This document shows, piece by piece, positions 44,580 to 54,674 of a stretch of DNA of 64,000 nt. The position numbers and the translations under genes were made by a program. The notes under the pieces were generated by a model. That model searched no databases and was not told where the DNA came from. It saw only the letters and a program-made list of their open reading frames with translations. The DNA is from Neurospora crassa OR74A (taxonomy: Eukaryota > Ascomycota > Sordariomycetes > Sordariales > Sordariaceae), in assembly GCF_000182925.2 (NCBI RefSeq), contig NC_026501.1, positions 4,939,917-5,003,916 of the forward strand, given 5' to 3'. How positions within the stretch are numbered: the stretch's first letter is position 1; each line of letters opens with the position of its first letter.

Positions 44580-46210
44580 TTAGATGTAATCACGCCCGCT
44601 CTTCTGCATCTCGATCAATCTCCAACCCCTGGTCTCGGGGTTGTTGACATCCTCAGGAATACGAGTAATGCCAATGGCGTAGGTCACAAGCTGAACCTTG
44701 TCCTCCATACCGGCCGCCAACTTTCCAGTCTTGGCGTTCTTGTAAACGTGAACTTCTTGAGTCCTGCAAGTGATGACGAAAACAGGAATGTCGCCAGGCT
44801 CAAGCATCCGCGCCTTGAGAACATCAACACCACGGATGTCGAGAATGCGTCCGTCGGACTTGAGACCAGCCTGGAGATACTGCTTGGTCAAAGCCTCATA
44901 GACGGAGTACTGGGCCTCCGAGAGCCAGAGCTTCAGTGTTTCAACATCACCCTTGACGTACGCCTCGAGGACTTCAGGAAGGATGTACTCGCGCAACTCC
45001 ATAAGGAAATTCTCCATGTTGAAGCCGGGGTCCAATTCGCGAAGCTTCTTGATGACCTGAGCGGTCTCGTTTTCGGCGAAGAAACTGCCAATCTTGTCGG
45101 TGATACTCCTAGCAGTGGAGATGAGGGGGTTTTCCGACTCCTCGTAGACGGTCTTCAAGCCGAAAACATTCTGGACGAACTTGTTGGAGTCGCGGAAATC
45201 CCTCCATGCCTCCTTCCAAGCGGCATCTTTGTGGAGAGTGACGTTGGTTCCGGCACTGCAACAGTTAGCAAATCGACCAGATATGTCCGCAGGGCTTGTT
45301 CTTACTTGGGATCCTCCTCAAGGATCTGAGGGCCTTTGCCAGCTGACTCCTTCAGCCACTTCTCTCTGCGTTTCCTACGTTCCTCCTTCTCAGCCCAGCC
45401 GCCATATCTGGAGCTGCTTCCGTCATCGATGACGTCCTTCACGTTCTTGTAAGCCTCAGTCTCGCGGATAGGCTTCGTTGCCTTGTCCAGAACCTCTCCG
45501 GTGATGTTGGCGCCCTTACGCACTCCCTTCATCACTGGCGTCTCCCAAGTCCACTGAGCACCCTTGCCGACGGCAGTCGCGGTGGTCTTGACAACCTTGC
45601 CAGCCGTAGAGGAAACAGTACCAGAGGTGGCTTCGTACGCCTGTCGTGCACGGCGAATGGCCTCGCTCTCTGCGATCTGGTTGGCGGAGGCGGCCAATGC
45701 CTTGGTCGACTCGTTCCATTCCTGAGACTGCTTGAACTCGGTCTGCATGGTCTCCATGAAGACCTGCCAGGGAGTCTTGTCACCGTGGGGAGGTGGAGGC
45801 GGCGCATCCTCCTTCTTTTCCTTCTTGGGCTCACCCTCTGACTTCTCGCCCTCCTCCTTTGCTTCTTCAGACTTGGACTCTTTCTTTCCAGTGGGCTCTT
45901 CTTGCGCCTTGGGTTCGGTCTCTGGCGTTTGCTGCTTAGGCTGCTCCTGTTGCTGCAGCGCGCGGAACGAGGCGTGGAACGAGCGGGCTTGTATCGCGTT
46001 AGGGGTAAAAGGCGACCTTAGTAGAGGAATCTCCTGCGCGGAGATGGGCGTGGCGGGAGAGATGCGACTTTCGGTGGTGTTGACACGGGAAGCGCGGCTG
46101 GACAAGAGCCGGCTGGTCGCCGGTGACCTGACATGGGTGGTATGAGGAACGGCCGTGGCTCTCAACGGAGCCCCCGGCGACGTCCTTAGGACATGCCTAT
46201 ATGCGTTCAT
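44580..46210 (-). CDS. TIM44: Mitochondrial import motor subunit Tim44
   Basis: Two exons, 46210-45306 and 45255-44580 (intron 50 bp, GTAAGA...GCAG), give 526 residues. Tim44 anchors mtHsp70 to the TIM23 channel on the matrix side of the inner membrane. ATG 46210 is the first ATG of the frame; it opens a basic, Ser/Arg-rich presequence (MNAYRHVLRTSPGAPLRATA). A Glu/Lys-rich stretch (about 90-155) is followed by the N-terminal region (TPWQVFMETMQTEFKQSQEW). The membrane-bound Tim44 domain fills the C-terminal 190 residues: NPLISTARSITDKIGSFFAE, ALRE-type FNMENFLMELREYILPEVL, YVKGDVETLKLWLSE, and the final RGWRLIEMQKSGRDYI. It is transcribed divergently from the gene for mitoribosomal uS11m. 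Longer than yeast Tim44 (431) mainly through the charged stretch. Confidence 0.96.
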
Positions 46211-46917
46211 GTTTGCTATCCCAGCTGGACCGTCCTGCGGAAAAACCTGGGAGACGGAGCCTTCAAGCTGATGCAGACAACAAGTCGAAGCACGGGAGTG
46301 GAGTGCGTAAAGTTGGCGGACGGAGGGCAATCTTGCAAGGGCCGAGGACAGAACTTAGAATTTGCGCGCAAGCTAATGGAAAATGGATCGGTGGAAATTC
46401 TGCTGCAACGCCAATGGCCGGGCAAATCGATCCAATACGCGCTGAATTGGTCGGCTGGACACCGAGGGTCCCCCGAAATCTTTTGGCTTCTTTGCCCCCG
46501 CTCGGCCGCAAAACTGCTCCAAAACTGCCCCAGAACATTTCGTTCAGTCCCCCGCTGTCGGCTCACCCTTGTTACCAATGCCAAGAAAAGTGCCTGCCCC
46601 ACCGCCGACCGGTTTCATGGTCGCCCTTGATTCTGCAGCGGTGCCGCTTGCGTTGCCTGCCCCGCGGCCATCCACTCAAAATTTCGAGGACCTTTGAACT
46701 TCCGGTCGGCGAACGGGACGGGAGCCACCCACTCACGGCATTCGCACGCGCACCGCGCACCACGGAGCCACGGTCTCTCCACTACCTGTACGACTCGCTT
46801 CCCCCAACTCCGGCATTGTGTGCGCAACTGCTCTTCCACCAGCTCATTCAAGGTCACTTTTCCTTTGTCGTCCACCCCACCGTCGCGACAGCTCCGAGGA
46901 GCATTTGGCCAGCAAAG
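46211..46917. promoter_or_regulatory. Shared 707-bp spacer of divergent TIM44 and uS11m genes
   Basis: The two mitochondrial-protein genes start on opposite sides of this spacer, so their promoters share it. The frame of uS11m stays open through all of it but without ATG in that frame until 46918, which probably reflects the GC-rich leader. No TATA box is obvious. Confidence 0.5.
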
Positions 46918-47544
46918 ATGAGCCGCTTCTCTACCGGCCGCCTTCTGGCGCAGAACCTCTTCCAGGCCTTCAACAAGCCCGTTTTCCCCAGCGCCACGCC
47001 AGTATGGACGCGGGCGTTCTCACAGACCGCCGCCAGGAGGGACGCCGATTCCGAAAGCTCAGCCAAGTTGATGGAGTCTTTGACTCGGGGCATTGTCGGC
47101 ATGGCCGCAGATCCCACCGATTTGACCGGTGACAAGCTTGCAACCAACATTGGATTGAGGGATACCGAGGACGAGCCATACCACTTCCACATCTACTCGC
47201 ACAAGCACAACACTCACATTACCGTCACCAAGCCAAACCGCGACGCTCTCATATCCCTTTCGTGCGGCAACCTTGGCTTCAAGAAGTCTAACCGCAAACA
47301 CTACGACTCGGCATATCAGTTGGGCGCCTACGTGGTAGACAAGATGCATCAGATGAACTTGCACAATAAGATCAAGAAGATGGAGGTGGTCTTACGAGGA
47401 TTCGGCCCTGGCAGAGAGGCGGTCATCAAGGTTCTGCTTGGAAACGAAGGAAGGATGTTGCGCAGCTCCATCGTACGTGTCAGCGATGCCACACGCCTCA
47501 AGTTCGGTGGTACAAGGAGCAAGAAGCCCAGACGTTTGGGTTAA
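46918..47544 (+). CDS. Mitochondrial small-subunit ribosomal protein uS11m
   Basis: A single exon of 208 residues from ATG 46918. The N-terminus (MSRFSTGRLLAQNLFQAFNK... WTRAFSQTAARR) is an Arg/Ser-rich mitochondrial presequence. The S11 fold fills about 85-208: HFHIYSHKHNTHITVTKPNR, LGFKKSNRKHYDSAYQLGAY, VVLRGFGPGREAVIKVLLG and the basic end TRLKFGGTRSKKPRRLG. uS11 sits on the platform of the 30S-like subunit and contacts mRNA and small-subunit rRNA. Length and order of blocks agree with yeast Mrps18. The longer open frame upstream lacks an ATG and is not used. Confidence 0.95.
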   Translation: MSRFSTGRLLAQNLFQAFNKPVFPSATPVWTRAFSQTAARRDADSESSAKLMESLTRGIVGMAADPTDLTGDKLATNIGLRDTEDEPYHFHIYSHKHNTHITVTKPNRDALISLSCGNLGFKKSNRKHYDSAYQLGAYVVDKMHQMNLHNKIKKMEVVLRGFGPGREAVIKVLLGNEGRMLRSSIVRVSDATRLKFGGTRSKKPRRLG

Positions 47545-48126
47545 GCGAGTGCAGCTGGTCTTGGGGACAGAATTGGATGGGGAGCCGTCACAGCCTGGCT
47601 GGCAGCAATGGGCTGGCGGTCGTGTACATGTCATGTATAAACAAGAATCTGTCATTGAATTGCATGTTAGGATACCCGGAAGGGGACCGCATGCCGATCC
47701 GCTTCCAGGTTCTGTTCTCTTCATTTCTTATGACATTTAAAAGGGTGCTTTGAGGCTCAGAGAGCGTATTTGTTGCTGTACATGGCCCAAGGATGAGCTT
47801 CCGGATGTCCCATTGCATTGGAGACCACGGCGAGGAACACCGAATCGTTGGATTACCTTGGTTCCGATACTGTACTGTAGCGTCCCTCTTGGGAATCTAG
47901 AGGTACCGGCAGCCCGGCAAGAACCGTACTGTTGGACCCACTTAAATTTTCAATTGTCGGCATGGCTCCCGGCGACGGGAGCTAAACGTCGAACATTAAC
48001 CAAATTCGGATGAATTCCACCTTATCCCAGACCTCATCCGACCCGGAGCCCTCTCAATTCTTGCCGACCCTTTTCGGCCTTCAACCTCTTCCGCAAAGCC
48101 ATGTAGAATAGAGAACTTCGACCACA
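47545..48126. other. Intergenic
   Basis: About 580 bp: 3' UTR of uS11m and promoter of the Bcs1 gene. No other feature is seen. Confidence 0.5.
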
Positions 48127-49548
48127 ATGTCGACCGATCCGCAAACCCCGCTTACAGCGGGATCAATTCTCAACCTCGATGTGCTCTTCAACAATCCCGT
48201 TTTCGCCGGTGGCATGGGCCTCGCCGGCCTTGGCGCCGCCGCCGCCTTTGGTCGCCGGGCTGCCATCCGTGGTGCCGGATTACTGAAACGTCAGATGCTG
48301 GTCAATGTCGAGATCAGCAAGCGTGATCCTTCCTATAACTGGGTCCTTGCCTGGCTGGCGCTGCCGCGAGACAACACCGGCTTCATCGCCCAGCGACTGA
48401 CGCGGCTCCGCAACCTCTCCGTCTCTACCACCACCAAGTCTATCACCCCCGGCAAGGACGAAGGAAGCTCGCACGCAGATTTCCGCGTGCAACCCGGCTT
48501 TGGCCGCCACATCATCCGGCACAAACCCGGCGTGTACATCGCCGTGAACCGGGAGAAGGCGAGCACGACTCAGACGGCAACGGGCGAGCCGCACGAGACG
48601 CTGACCCTCACCCTCTTGTGGCCGCACCGACATGTGCTGGGCGAGATCTTCACCGAGGCGCACCAGATGGCGCACCGCTTCCACGAAGGCAAGACGGTCG
48701 TCTACACGGCGAAGCGCATGGAGTGGATGCCATTGGGCAAGCCCAGGCTCAAGCGGCCTCTTGGTAGCGTCATTCTCGACAAGGGCGTTAAAGAGAGCAT
48801 CGTAGACGATGTGAAGGAGTTCTTGGCGGCCCAGCAGTGGTACACCGACAGAGGCGTGCCCTACCGTCGTGGCTACCTTCTCTATGGCCCGCCCGGTACT
48901 GGGAAAACGTCCTTTATCCAGGCGCTCGCGGGCGAGTTGGATTACAGCGTTGCCATGATCAACCTCAGCGAGGTCGGCATCACGGATGATTTGCTGGCTC
49001 ACCTGTTGACCCAGCAGCCTGAGAAGAGCATTTTGGTTCTGGAAGATGTCGACGCTGCGCTCGTCAACCGGAGACCGAGGGATTCTGATGGCTACAGCGG
49101 CGGCACAGTGACGTTTTCCGGTCTTCTCAATGCCCTAGACGGTTTGGCTGCCGGCGAAAACCGGATAGCCTTCCTCACCACCAACCACATCGATCGCTTG
49201 GACCCGGCCCTGATCCGCCCTGGCCGTGTCGACATGATGATGCGCATTGGCGAGGCAACCAGGCACCAGGCTGCCGAGATGTGGGATCGCTACTATGGTG
49301 ACATTGACACGGACCATTCCGGCCGCGAAAGGTTCCTCAACAGGCTAGATGAGCTCGGACTCTTTGGCGAGAACAACCAGGACCCCGATGCTCCCAAGAG
49401 ACATACCTCGACGGCGGCTATCCAGGGTCTGTTCCAGTTCAACAAGAATGATATGGAAGGTGCTATTAGAATGGCTGAAGGCTTGATTCCCCGGACCTTT
49501 GTGGCCGAAAACCCTTCAAGTGATGGCAGCATGAAGTCTCCGGCATGA
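48127..49548 (+). CDS. BCS1: Mitochondrial AAA translocase Bcs1 (complex III assembly)
   Basis: A single exon of 473 residues. Bcs1 is an inner-membrane AAA protein that moves the folded Rieske iron-sulfur protein to complex III. One membrane span (about 27-45, FAGGMGLAGLGAAAAFG) is followed by basic residues (RRAAIRG) acting as internal targeting signal, then the Bcs1-specific domain (ISKRDPSYNWVLAWL, FRVQPGFGRHIIRHKPG, VYTAKRMEWMPLGKPR). The AAA domain has Walker A GPPGTGKTS (about 254-262), Walker B ILVLEDVDA (about 302-310) and sensor/arginine-finger region (FLTTNHIDRLDPALIRPGRVD). All key residues are present and the length is that of the family. Intronless. The Qcr9 gene of complex III lies 2.5 kb away. 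Confidence 0.96.
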   Translation: MSTDPQTPLTAGSILNLDVLFNNPVFAGGMGLAGLGAAAAFGRRAAIRGAGLLKRQMLVNVEISKRDPSYNWVLAWLALPRDNTGFIAQRLTRLRNLSVSTTTKSITPGKDEGSSHADFRVQPGFGRHIIRHKPGVYIAVNREKASTTQTATGEPHETLTLTLLWPHRHVLGEIFTEAHQMAHRFHEGKTVVYTAKRMEWMPLGKPRLKRPLGSVILDKGVKESIVDDVKEFLAAQQWYTDRGVPYRRGYLLYGPPGTGKTSFIQALAGELDYSVAMINLSEVGITDDLLAHLLTQQPEKSILVLEDVDAALVNRRPRDSDGYSGGTVTFSGLLNALDGLAAGENRIAFLTTNHIDRLDPALIRPGRVDMMMRIGEATRHQAAEMWDRYYGDIDTDHSGRERFLNRLDELGLFGENNQDPDAPKRHTSTAAIQGLFQFNKNDMEGAIRMAEGLIPRTFVAENPSSDGSMKSPA

Positions 49549-50971
49549 ACGAGGATGGACGGCCTGGCACGAAATCATGTACGAATAGCTGTATAACAAG
49601 ACATTGTTCAGGAGCAAAAAGAATGATACCCATTATAGCAACCCGTCTTGAATGCTAATTTGAATGAAGTATTGAATCTGCTTTGCTATCATTGTCGTCA
49701 TGTTAAGGTTATGTATGGTTCATCCTATTCTCGGAAGTGAATATATCATATCAAGAGAGAAGGGTTGACTCGATTAGCGGGCTCGAAGAAGTGTATAGTA
49801 TTTCTAGACGACCCTTTTACTCACGCTGGAGTGAAAGGGTCAAATAACAGGGCATGCAGAGGGTTTCTTTCCCGAATCATCCTACACAATGAATTTGATT
49901 ACAACATTCTCTTGAAGTGGAACAGCCAGGTTCGTCTTTTTCAATGTTCTATATCATTACGCTGTTTGGAGTCAAAGATTTTTCTCTACTGGTGGTTTAG
50001 GTCTTGCTTCCTGCTTAAATCTTATTTCCGCTCTTTCCAGATCCGCCTCACTTCTTCCGAGTCCTTTGTGACCTTCAAACCCACTATATAAGCCCAACTT
50101 TTCCCACCGGGGCTCACGCATATAGCGCCACGGATGTTTCTATGCCACACTCGTAATAGTGACCGTACCTATGCTGCCCGTAGACCTCTAGTTCAAAGAA
50201 TGACCATTATTTCCTTTCGTCTTTTCATCTCAATAAGGAAGTGCCGTCCAGGATGATGCATCGTGACGTCGAACCTTGAAGGAGACCTTGGAAAAGAGGG
50301 ACAGAAAGCTAGCTTCTATTTATGATTCCGACCAAACACCTCTACAACGGAACTATACCGGAACCTTTCTCTCGACGGTTATTGGGCGAAATGCGCTGTC
50401 AGAGCTGACAGTACATGTACAGGCGCATATTTCCAAGTTGCTGTTGGACGCTTAACGTGACTTTCGCCAAGCCGTTGCCTCCTTGTTATCTGATCCCACC
50501 TTCCCTGCAGGGCAGGATCCGACATCCCTCTCGTCTTGAACTGTAAATTGACTGTACAGACCCTGTACAGCCAGCAGCATTCGAAACCATCACTCTTTAT
50601 CGTCGTCGTCCCTTTCATCTTAACAATTTGCCTTGGACATTCGCCTTGGACCATTCGCCTTTACCCGATCGCAACGTTCAGAGCAGCAGCACTTCCCGTC
50701 ATGGCATATTCATACAGCTACCCCATGCTCCCCAGGCCCTCAACGCGGGCGCGCGGAGCGGCAGAAGGCTCAAAGGTCGGCGTGCAGTGTCAAAGAGTGT
50801 CGAAAGGCTTCCCAGTTTAGGCTCATGCTGAAGGATTGTTCAGGGATCGTCGTGAATCGAGTGTGGCGCATCAATTGGACCGGCGGAGCAGTGTCTCTGT
50901 AACTTGGCCATAGCAATTGCCGGCCAGGACCTATGCTCATGATCTTTATCCTCGATCGTCACTTTCCTGCT
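49549..50971. other. Intergenic, convergent 3' flanks of BCS1 and PYM genes
   Basis: About 1.4 kb. It carries 3' UTRs of both convergent genes. Short frames (up to about 108 codons) have no domain character. No RNA gene or repeat is seen. Confidence 0.5.
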
Positions 50972-51568
50972 TCAGGTCGAGTCCTCTTTTGGTTCAGACG
51001 AAGCCTTTGCGGTCTTTGGCTCCCCTTCAGAGTCGAAACCAAGGGCATCCAATTCCCGGATGAGTTCGTTGATCTTGATAACCTTGGCGATCTGTTCAGG
51101 TAACAACGACTCTCCACCATCCTTCTTGTCCTTCAGCTCCTTGGCCTGGCGAAGCTTCTTCTTTACATTCCGGGCCTTCTTCTCCTTCTCGGCTTCCGGG
51201 TCGAGCTCTTCTGGCTTGAGTGCAGGGGCCGCTGCAACAGCTGTCTTCTGATCCTCGCCTTCTATTTCGCCAGCAGCCTTGGCTTTTTTGCGCGCTTCCC
51301 GACGTTTGGCATTTTTGTTAGCCGCCGCACTGAGCTGCTGGTCCGACTTGTCCTCCTTCAATCCCTCTGCGCCCGGCACTGGGCCTTTGCCGCGCTGGCG
51401 AAAGCCCTCGGCGGTGCGGTTCTTGTACACCTCGACATCCTCGGGCGGGCGGTAGCCGGGGCGGACTTTGATAGCTTTTCTGGTACTCCCGTCGGCTCTC
51501 TTAGACTCGGGGATGACACGCTCGCCGTTTTTGTCAGTTATGATGCCGGAGTTTGTTGGCTGAGACAT
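50972..51568 (-). CDS. PYM, Mago-Y14 partner and exon-junction-complex disassembly factor
   Basis: A single exon of 198 residues. PYM binds the Mago-Y14 dimer and removes exon junction complexes in the cytoplasm, linking them to the ribosome. The N-terminal Mago-binding block is unmistakable: GIITDKNGERVIPESKRADG, STRKAIKVRPGYRPPEDV, EVYKNR. The middle is Lys/Ala/Glu-rich (NKNAKRREARKKAKAAGE) and the C-terminal helix (RNVKKKLRQAKELKDKKDGG... LPEQIAKVIKINELIRELDALGFD) matches the conserved PYM C-terminus. The length is that of animal PYM (about 200). It is transcribed away from Qcr9. The gene for its binding partner Y14 is at 31874-32501. Confidence 0.93.
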   Translation of the reverse strand: MSQPTNSGIITDKNGERVIPESKRADGSTRKAIKVRPGYRPPEDVEVYKNRTAEGFRQRGKGPVPGAEGLKEDKSDQQLSAAANKNAKRREARKKAKAAGEIEGEDQKTAVAAAPALKPEELDPEAEKEKKARNVKKKLRQAKELKDKKDGGESLLPEQIAKVIKINELIRELDALGFDSEGEPKTAKASSEPKEDST

Positions 51569-52102
51569 GGTTCAAGATTGTGGTGGGATTATTGATGTTC
51601 GATGAGGGGTTCGGCTAGGGTTGCGGCGATGCCGTTCGACGATTCGGAAGTAGTGAGTTTCGTATAAATGTTTAATGGTTGATTCGCCGGAGCTCGAACC
51701 TCGCGTGTCGAGATTGTTGCTTTCGTAATGCGCACAGTTTGATGCGCATCCGTCGGACACGTCAATCAGTAAATTTGTAGGAAGAAGCAAGAGATTGGAA
51801 AATGAGGACGACGTTGTGGCTTCGAGGTTGATCCCGCTTGCAGCTTGGCACGCTTGTGAGAGGTGCCAGCAGCCTTGGAGGCACCTGGAGAAAGTGGGTC
51901 ATAGCTTTGACCAATCAGGGGAGCTGCATTTGCTCCGGATGGTTCCGGCCGGCGACATCTGCGATCTTCTAGGTTCCGCTGGGTCGGTTTTGTCCAGTGC
52001 AACGAAAAACATCGTGATTGCTCGCGACGCCCATCTCCCACACAACGTCACCGTCAGAGACGCAGCTGAACCACCGTTTACAGCCTCGGTAAATCTGCCA
52101 AA
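51569..52102. promoter_or_regulatory. Shared 534-bp spacer of divergent PYM and QCR9 genes
   Basis: The spacer contains both start regions. It is moderately GC-rich and without an obvious TATA box. The sequence up to ATG 52103 belongs to the QCR9 leader. Confidence 0.5.
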
Positions 52103-52604
52103 ATGGTGAGCATCTCTCCGCCCTCACGCCGGCTCAGAACCTGCCAATGCTAATCGCGCATTCCCAATTTAGTCCGCTTTGTACAAGCAAGTATCCCCGC
52201 AACGCCGAGCGCATGCTCACACGCCTCCCACCCCCATCGGCCCGGCACCGGCCCCGACCCTATCTCCCGGGCCAAAGCCAAATCGAGCACCGATAGCTAA
52301 CGTACATCCCAGCCTCATCTTCCGCAACAACACCGCCTTTGTCGGCGCTGTCTTCGCTGGTGCCTTCGCCTTCGAGTTGTACGTACCCACGACAGTCGTA
52401 TAAACATATAACAGGGAATCTTGTGTCGCTGAACAATCGCACCATCTAGGGCCTATGACAACGGCATGGACAAGGTCTGGGACAAGATCAACAAGGGGGT
52501 ACGAGCCTACGACTGAATTGACACTGGTGTGGAACAGTTGCTGACGAGGAGAACAGCGCCAATGGAAGGACATCCGCCACAAGTACGTCGAGGCTGAGGA
52601 GTAA
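52103..52604 (+). CDS. QCR9: Complex III subunit 9 (Qcr9), gene in five tiny exons
   Basis: Exons 52103-52105, 52173-52186, 52313-52378, 52450-52498 and 52557-52604 join to 59 residues: MSALYNLIFRNN, then TAFVGAVFAGAFAFELAYDN, GMDKVWDKINKG and RQWKDIRHKYVEAEE. Qcr9 is a one-span subunit of the cytochrome bc1 complex in the inner mitochondrial membrane, near the Rieske protein. The LYxxxFxRN...FVGxxFAGAF core and KGRQWKDIRHKY tail match fungal Qcr9 (yeast 66 residues). Exon 1 is the bare ATG (donor GTGAGC). Intron 2 fits the frame only with a GC-AG donor, GCAAGT at 52187, acceptor CCCAG at 52312; using GTATCC three bases on would break the frame. Introns 3 and 4 have donors GTACGT and GTACGA. 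The split is inferred by consensus and by family length, which agrees exactly. Confidence 0.88.
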
Positions 52605-54674
52605 ACATGACGACTTGGGAGCAACTTTTCAAGACATGGAAACGCCGACCCGATGAGGATCAGACGACAGCCTCTAGGAGAAAGTGGGACGTGGTCGACG
52701 GCCATTGATTGCTAGAGGAATGGGCGACTTTTCCTGACGCTTCTGCCTACCAAGCCCCTATTTCTACCGTATTGTACAAAATCAATATTCACCATGGCGA
52801 AAGACACATAGACGAATGACCATAGCCCGACTACAAGGCTGAAGAGTAGGAGCATTGAGCAATTCTCTCTGCCAGCTTTTGATCTGAGGAACCTCAGCAT
52901 GAAGCAAGCCCGGCAACCGAACGGCCCAGCCTGGATTTCGGACGTGTGTATGTGTGGGCAATGTCTGCTTTAAATTTCCCAGCGTTGCGTAGCAGGCTGA
53001 AGCGTTCGATGAACTGCGCAGTTCGAGCTGACCTTCGCAATCTCTGACGTCTTTACGCAGCGGCTTTGATGGTCGGTCGGACGGCATGGATTTTTCACAC
53101 ACCAAGCGCCAGCCCCTGGCAAGCTACGTTAGCTGGCACTGTGGCCTGTGGTATGTGGTATGTAGAGGTAGTAGAGTATAGAGGTACCTACCGGCTGGTG
53201 CTCGACATGGTGATTATTCGCTGAGGAACCTCTACATTTGACCTACTAACTTTTTGTTCTGTCCCTACCGTACCTCTACCGGTACTTCAGGAGCAACACG
53301 GTGCAATGCACGATGATGATTATCAATATACGGTGTGGACGACATCAGGACGGGAGGTTCAGTTTGTAACAAGTCGCTCGGTTAGGTATAGTAGCGGAAG
53401 CACACGCGTACTTCTGAGGGTAAGCGTGGCCCAGTTGTAGTGTTTAGTTGCTCCCTATCATAAACAGTACCATTCATAACTGTACGTCAAGAAGGGAACA
53501 GGGCTTCACTCTTCCTAGTACCTTCTGCCTACGCTACCTCTACCTCTACTTAAAGGCCCGGAGTGCGGCCCCCCACTGACGTACCATTACGAGCGTCAGT
53601 GCACCTTCTTGTTCGCAAAATACCGAAGCTCGCTGCAGGATTTGTCTCGCAAATGTCGATAGGTAAAGATATAATGGGGATGAGTTATGGTCAAAGATGG
53701 TAGGAGCTTTTAGTGGAGTCCTAAGTGTCGGTGCAATCACGACTGCAAACCTACCTGGGTAACATAGGTTGCTCCGACGGCATGTCTACCAGTACTGAAT
53801 TGGATGTTAGGCCAAATGGCACCAACGGAACTCGCAATGGATCAACAGCGGCCATAGAAGCCCGACAAAACCCCCCCCACAGGATCTACAATTAAGAAGG
53901 AACTCGGAGGAACGGTCCTGACGGTCGGTTGTTGGTTAACCGACAGAAGCCAGCCAATCCATCGACGAGTCACAGAACGCCACCTAATTGACTCAACTAT
54001 ACTAGTCTTCAAAGCCAGCCCCACGGAAAAGAGAAAACTGCCCTGTAACCGCTGTTCGGTACCAACAACAAGCCAACAGCCCAGCTCGCTCAGGTACAGG
54101 GCCCAAAATTCAAAAGTCCGACTGCCCTGGGCTGCCAACAATCATATTGGACGGGAAGGCGAAGAAAGGAGCAGGATAACCTGACATACCTACCTACTTA
54201 CACTTTAACAATCCAACTACCACGTCACAGAACCACATTCTTTGGGACGGCGCCAACCATTCAAAGCTAATCAATACCAGGGTGCCTGCCTATCGCTGGC
54301 TCCGTTTACCCCGCGATCCCCTCTATCGTGCTGGTCATCGCTCTCAGCTCAGGCCCTTTTTTCGCCCATCTTGTTACCGGTCTGGAACCCTCCTCGATTT
54401 TCGAACGCAAACAAGCGGTGGACGCTTCACATAGGACCCTTGGATACATACTGCTACACTCCGTCAGTGGTTCTACTGTCTCTCGCGACAACATCACATC
54501 ATACCCTCAGGACACCGACACCATCGCATCCACCTCCCAAACACCGATCCTTAGACGACTTGTGAAGCACGACTCTGACATCGACGACAAAGTCTTCGCC
54601 TCAGAACCTGATAACGCCACCTGGATGTCTATACCGAGCGCTACCTAGACCCGAACACCGACGATTCTTCCACC
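52605..54674. other. Intergenic upstream of UBR1
   Basis: About 2 kb with no supported gene. It contains short TACCTC/GAGGTA-type repeats (about 53150-53290 and 53515-53555) and a CCTA run near 54187-54199. The last 450 bp are leader-like; a frame open from about 54328 to 54648 lacks an ATG start. Confidence 0.5.

Noticed and set aside
44022-45329. 435-codon open frame on the plus strand
   Set aside because: It is the antisense of the conserved Tim44 exon 2 and its intron; the protein has no recognisable domain.
46201-47544. 447-codon frame containing uS11m with a long N-terminal extension
   Set aside because: The upstream part has no ATG in frame before 46918, and the presequence starting at 46918 is a good mitochondrial signal.
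48280-49002. 240-codon minus-strand frame
   Set aside because: Antisense shadow of the Bcs1 gene.
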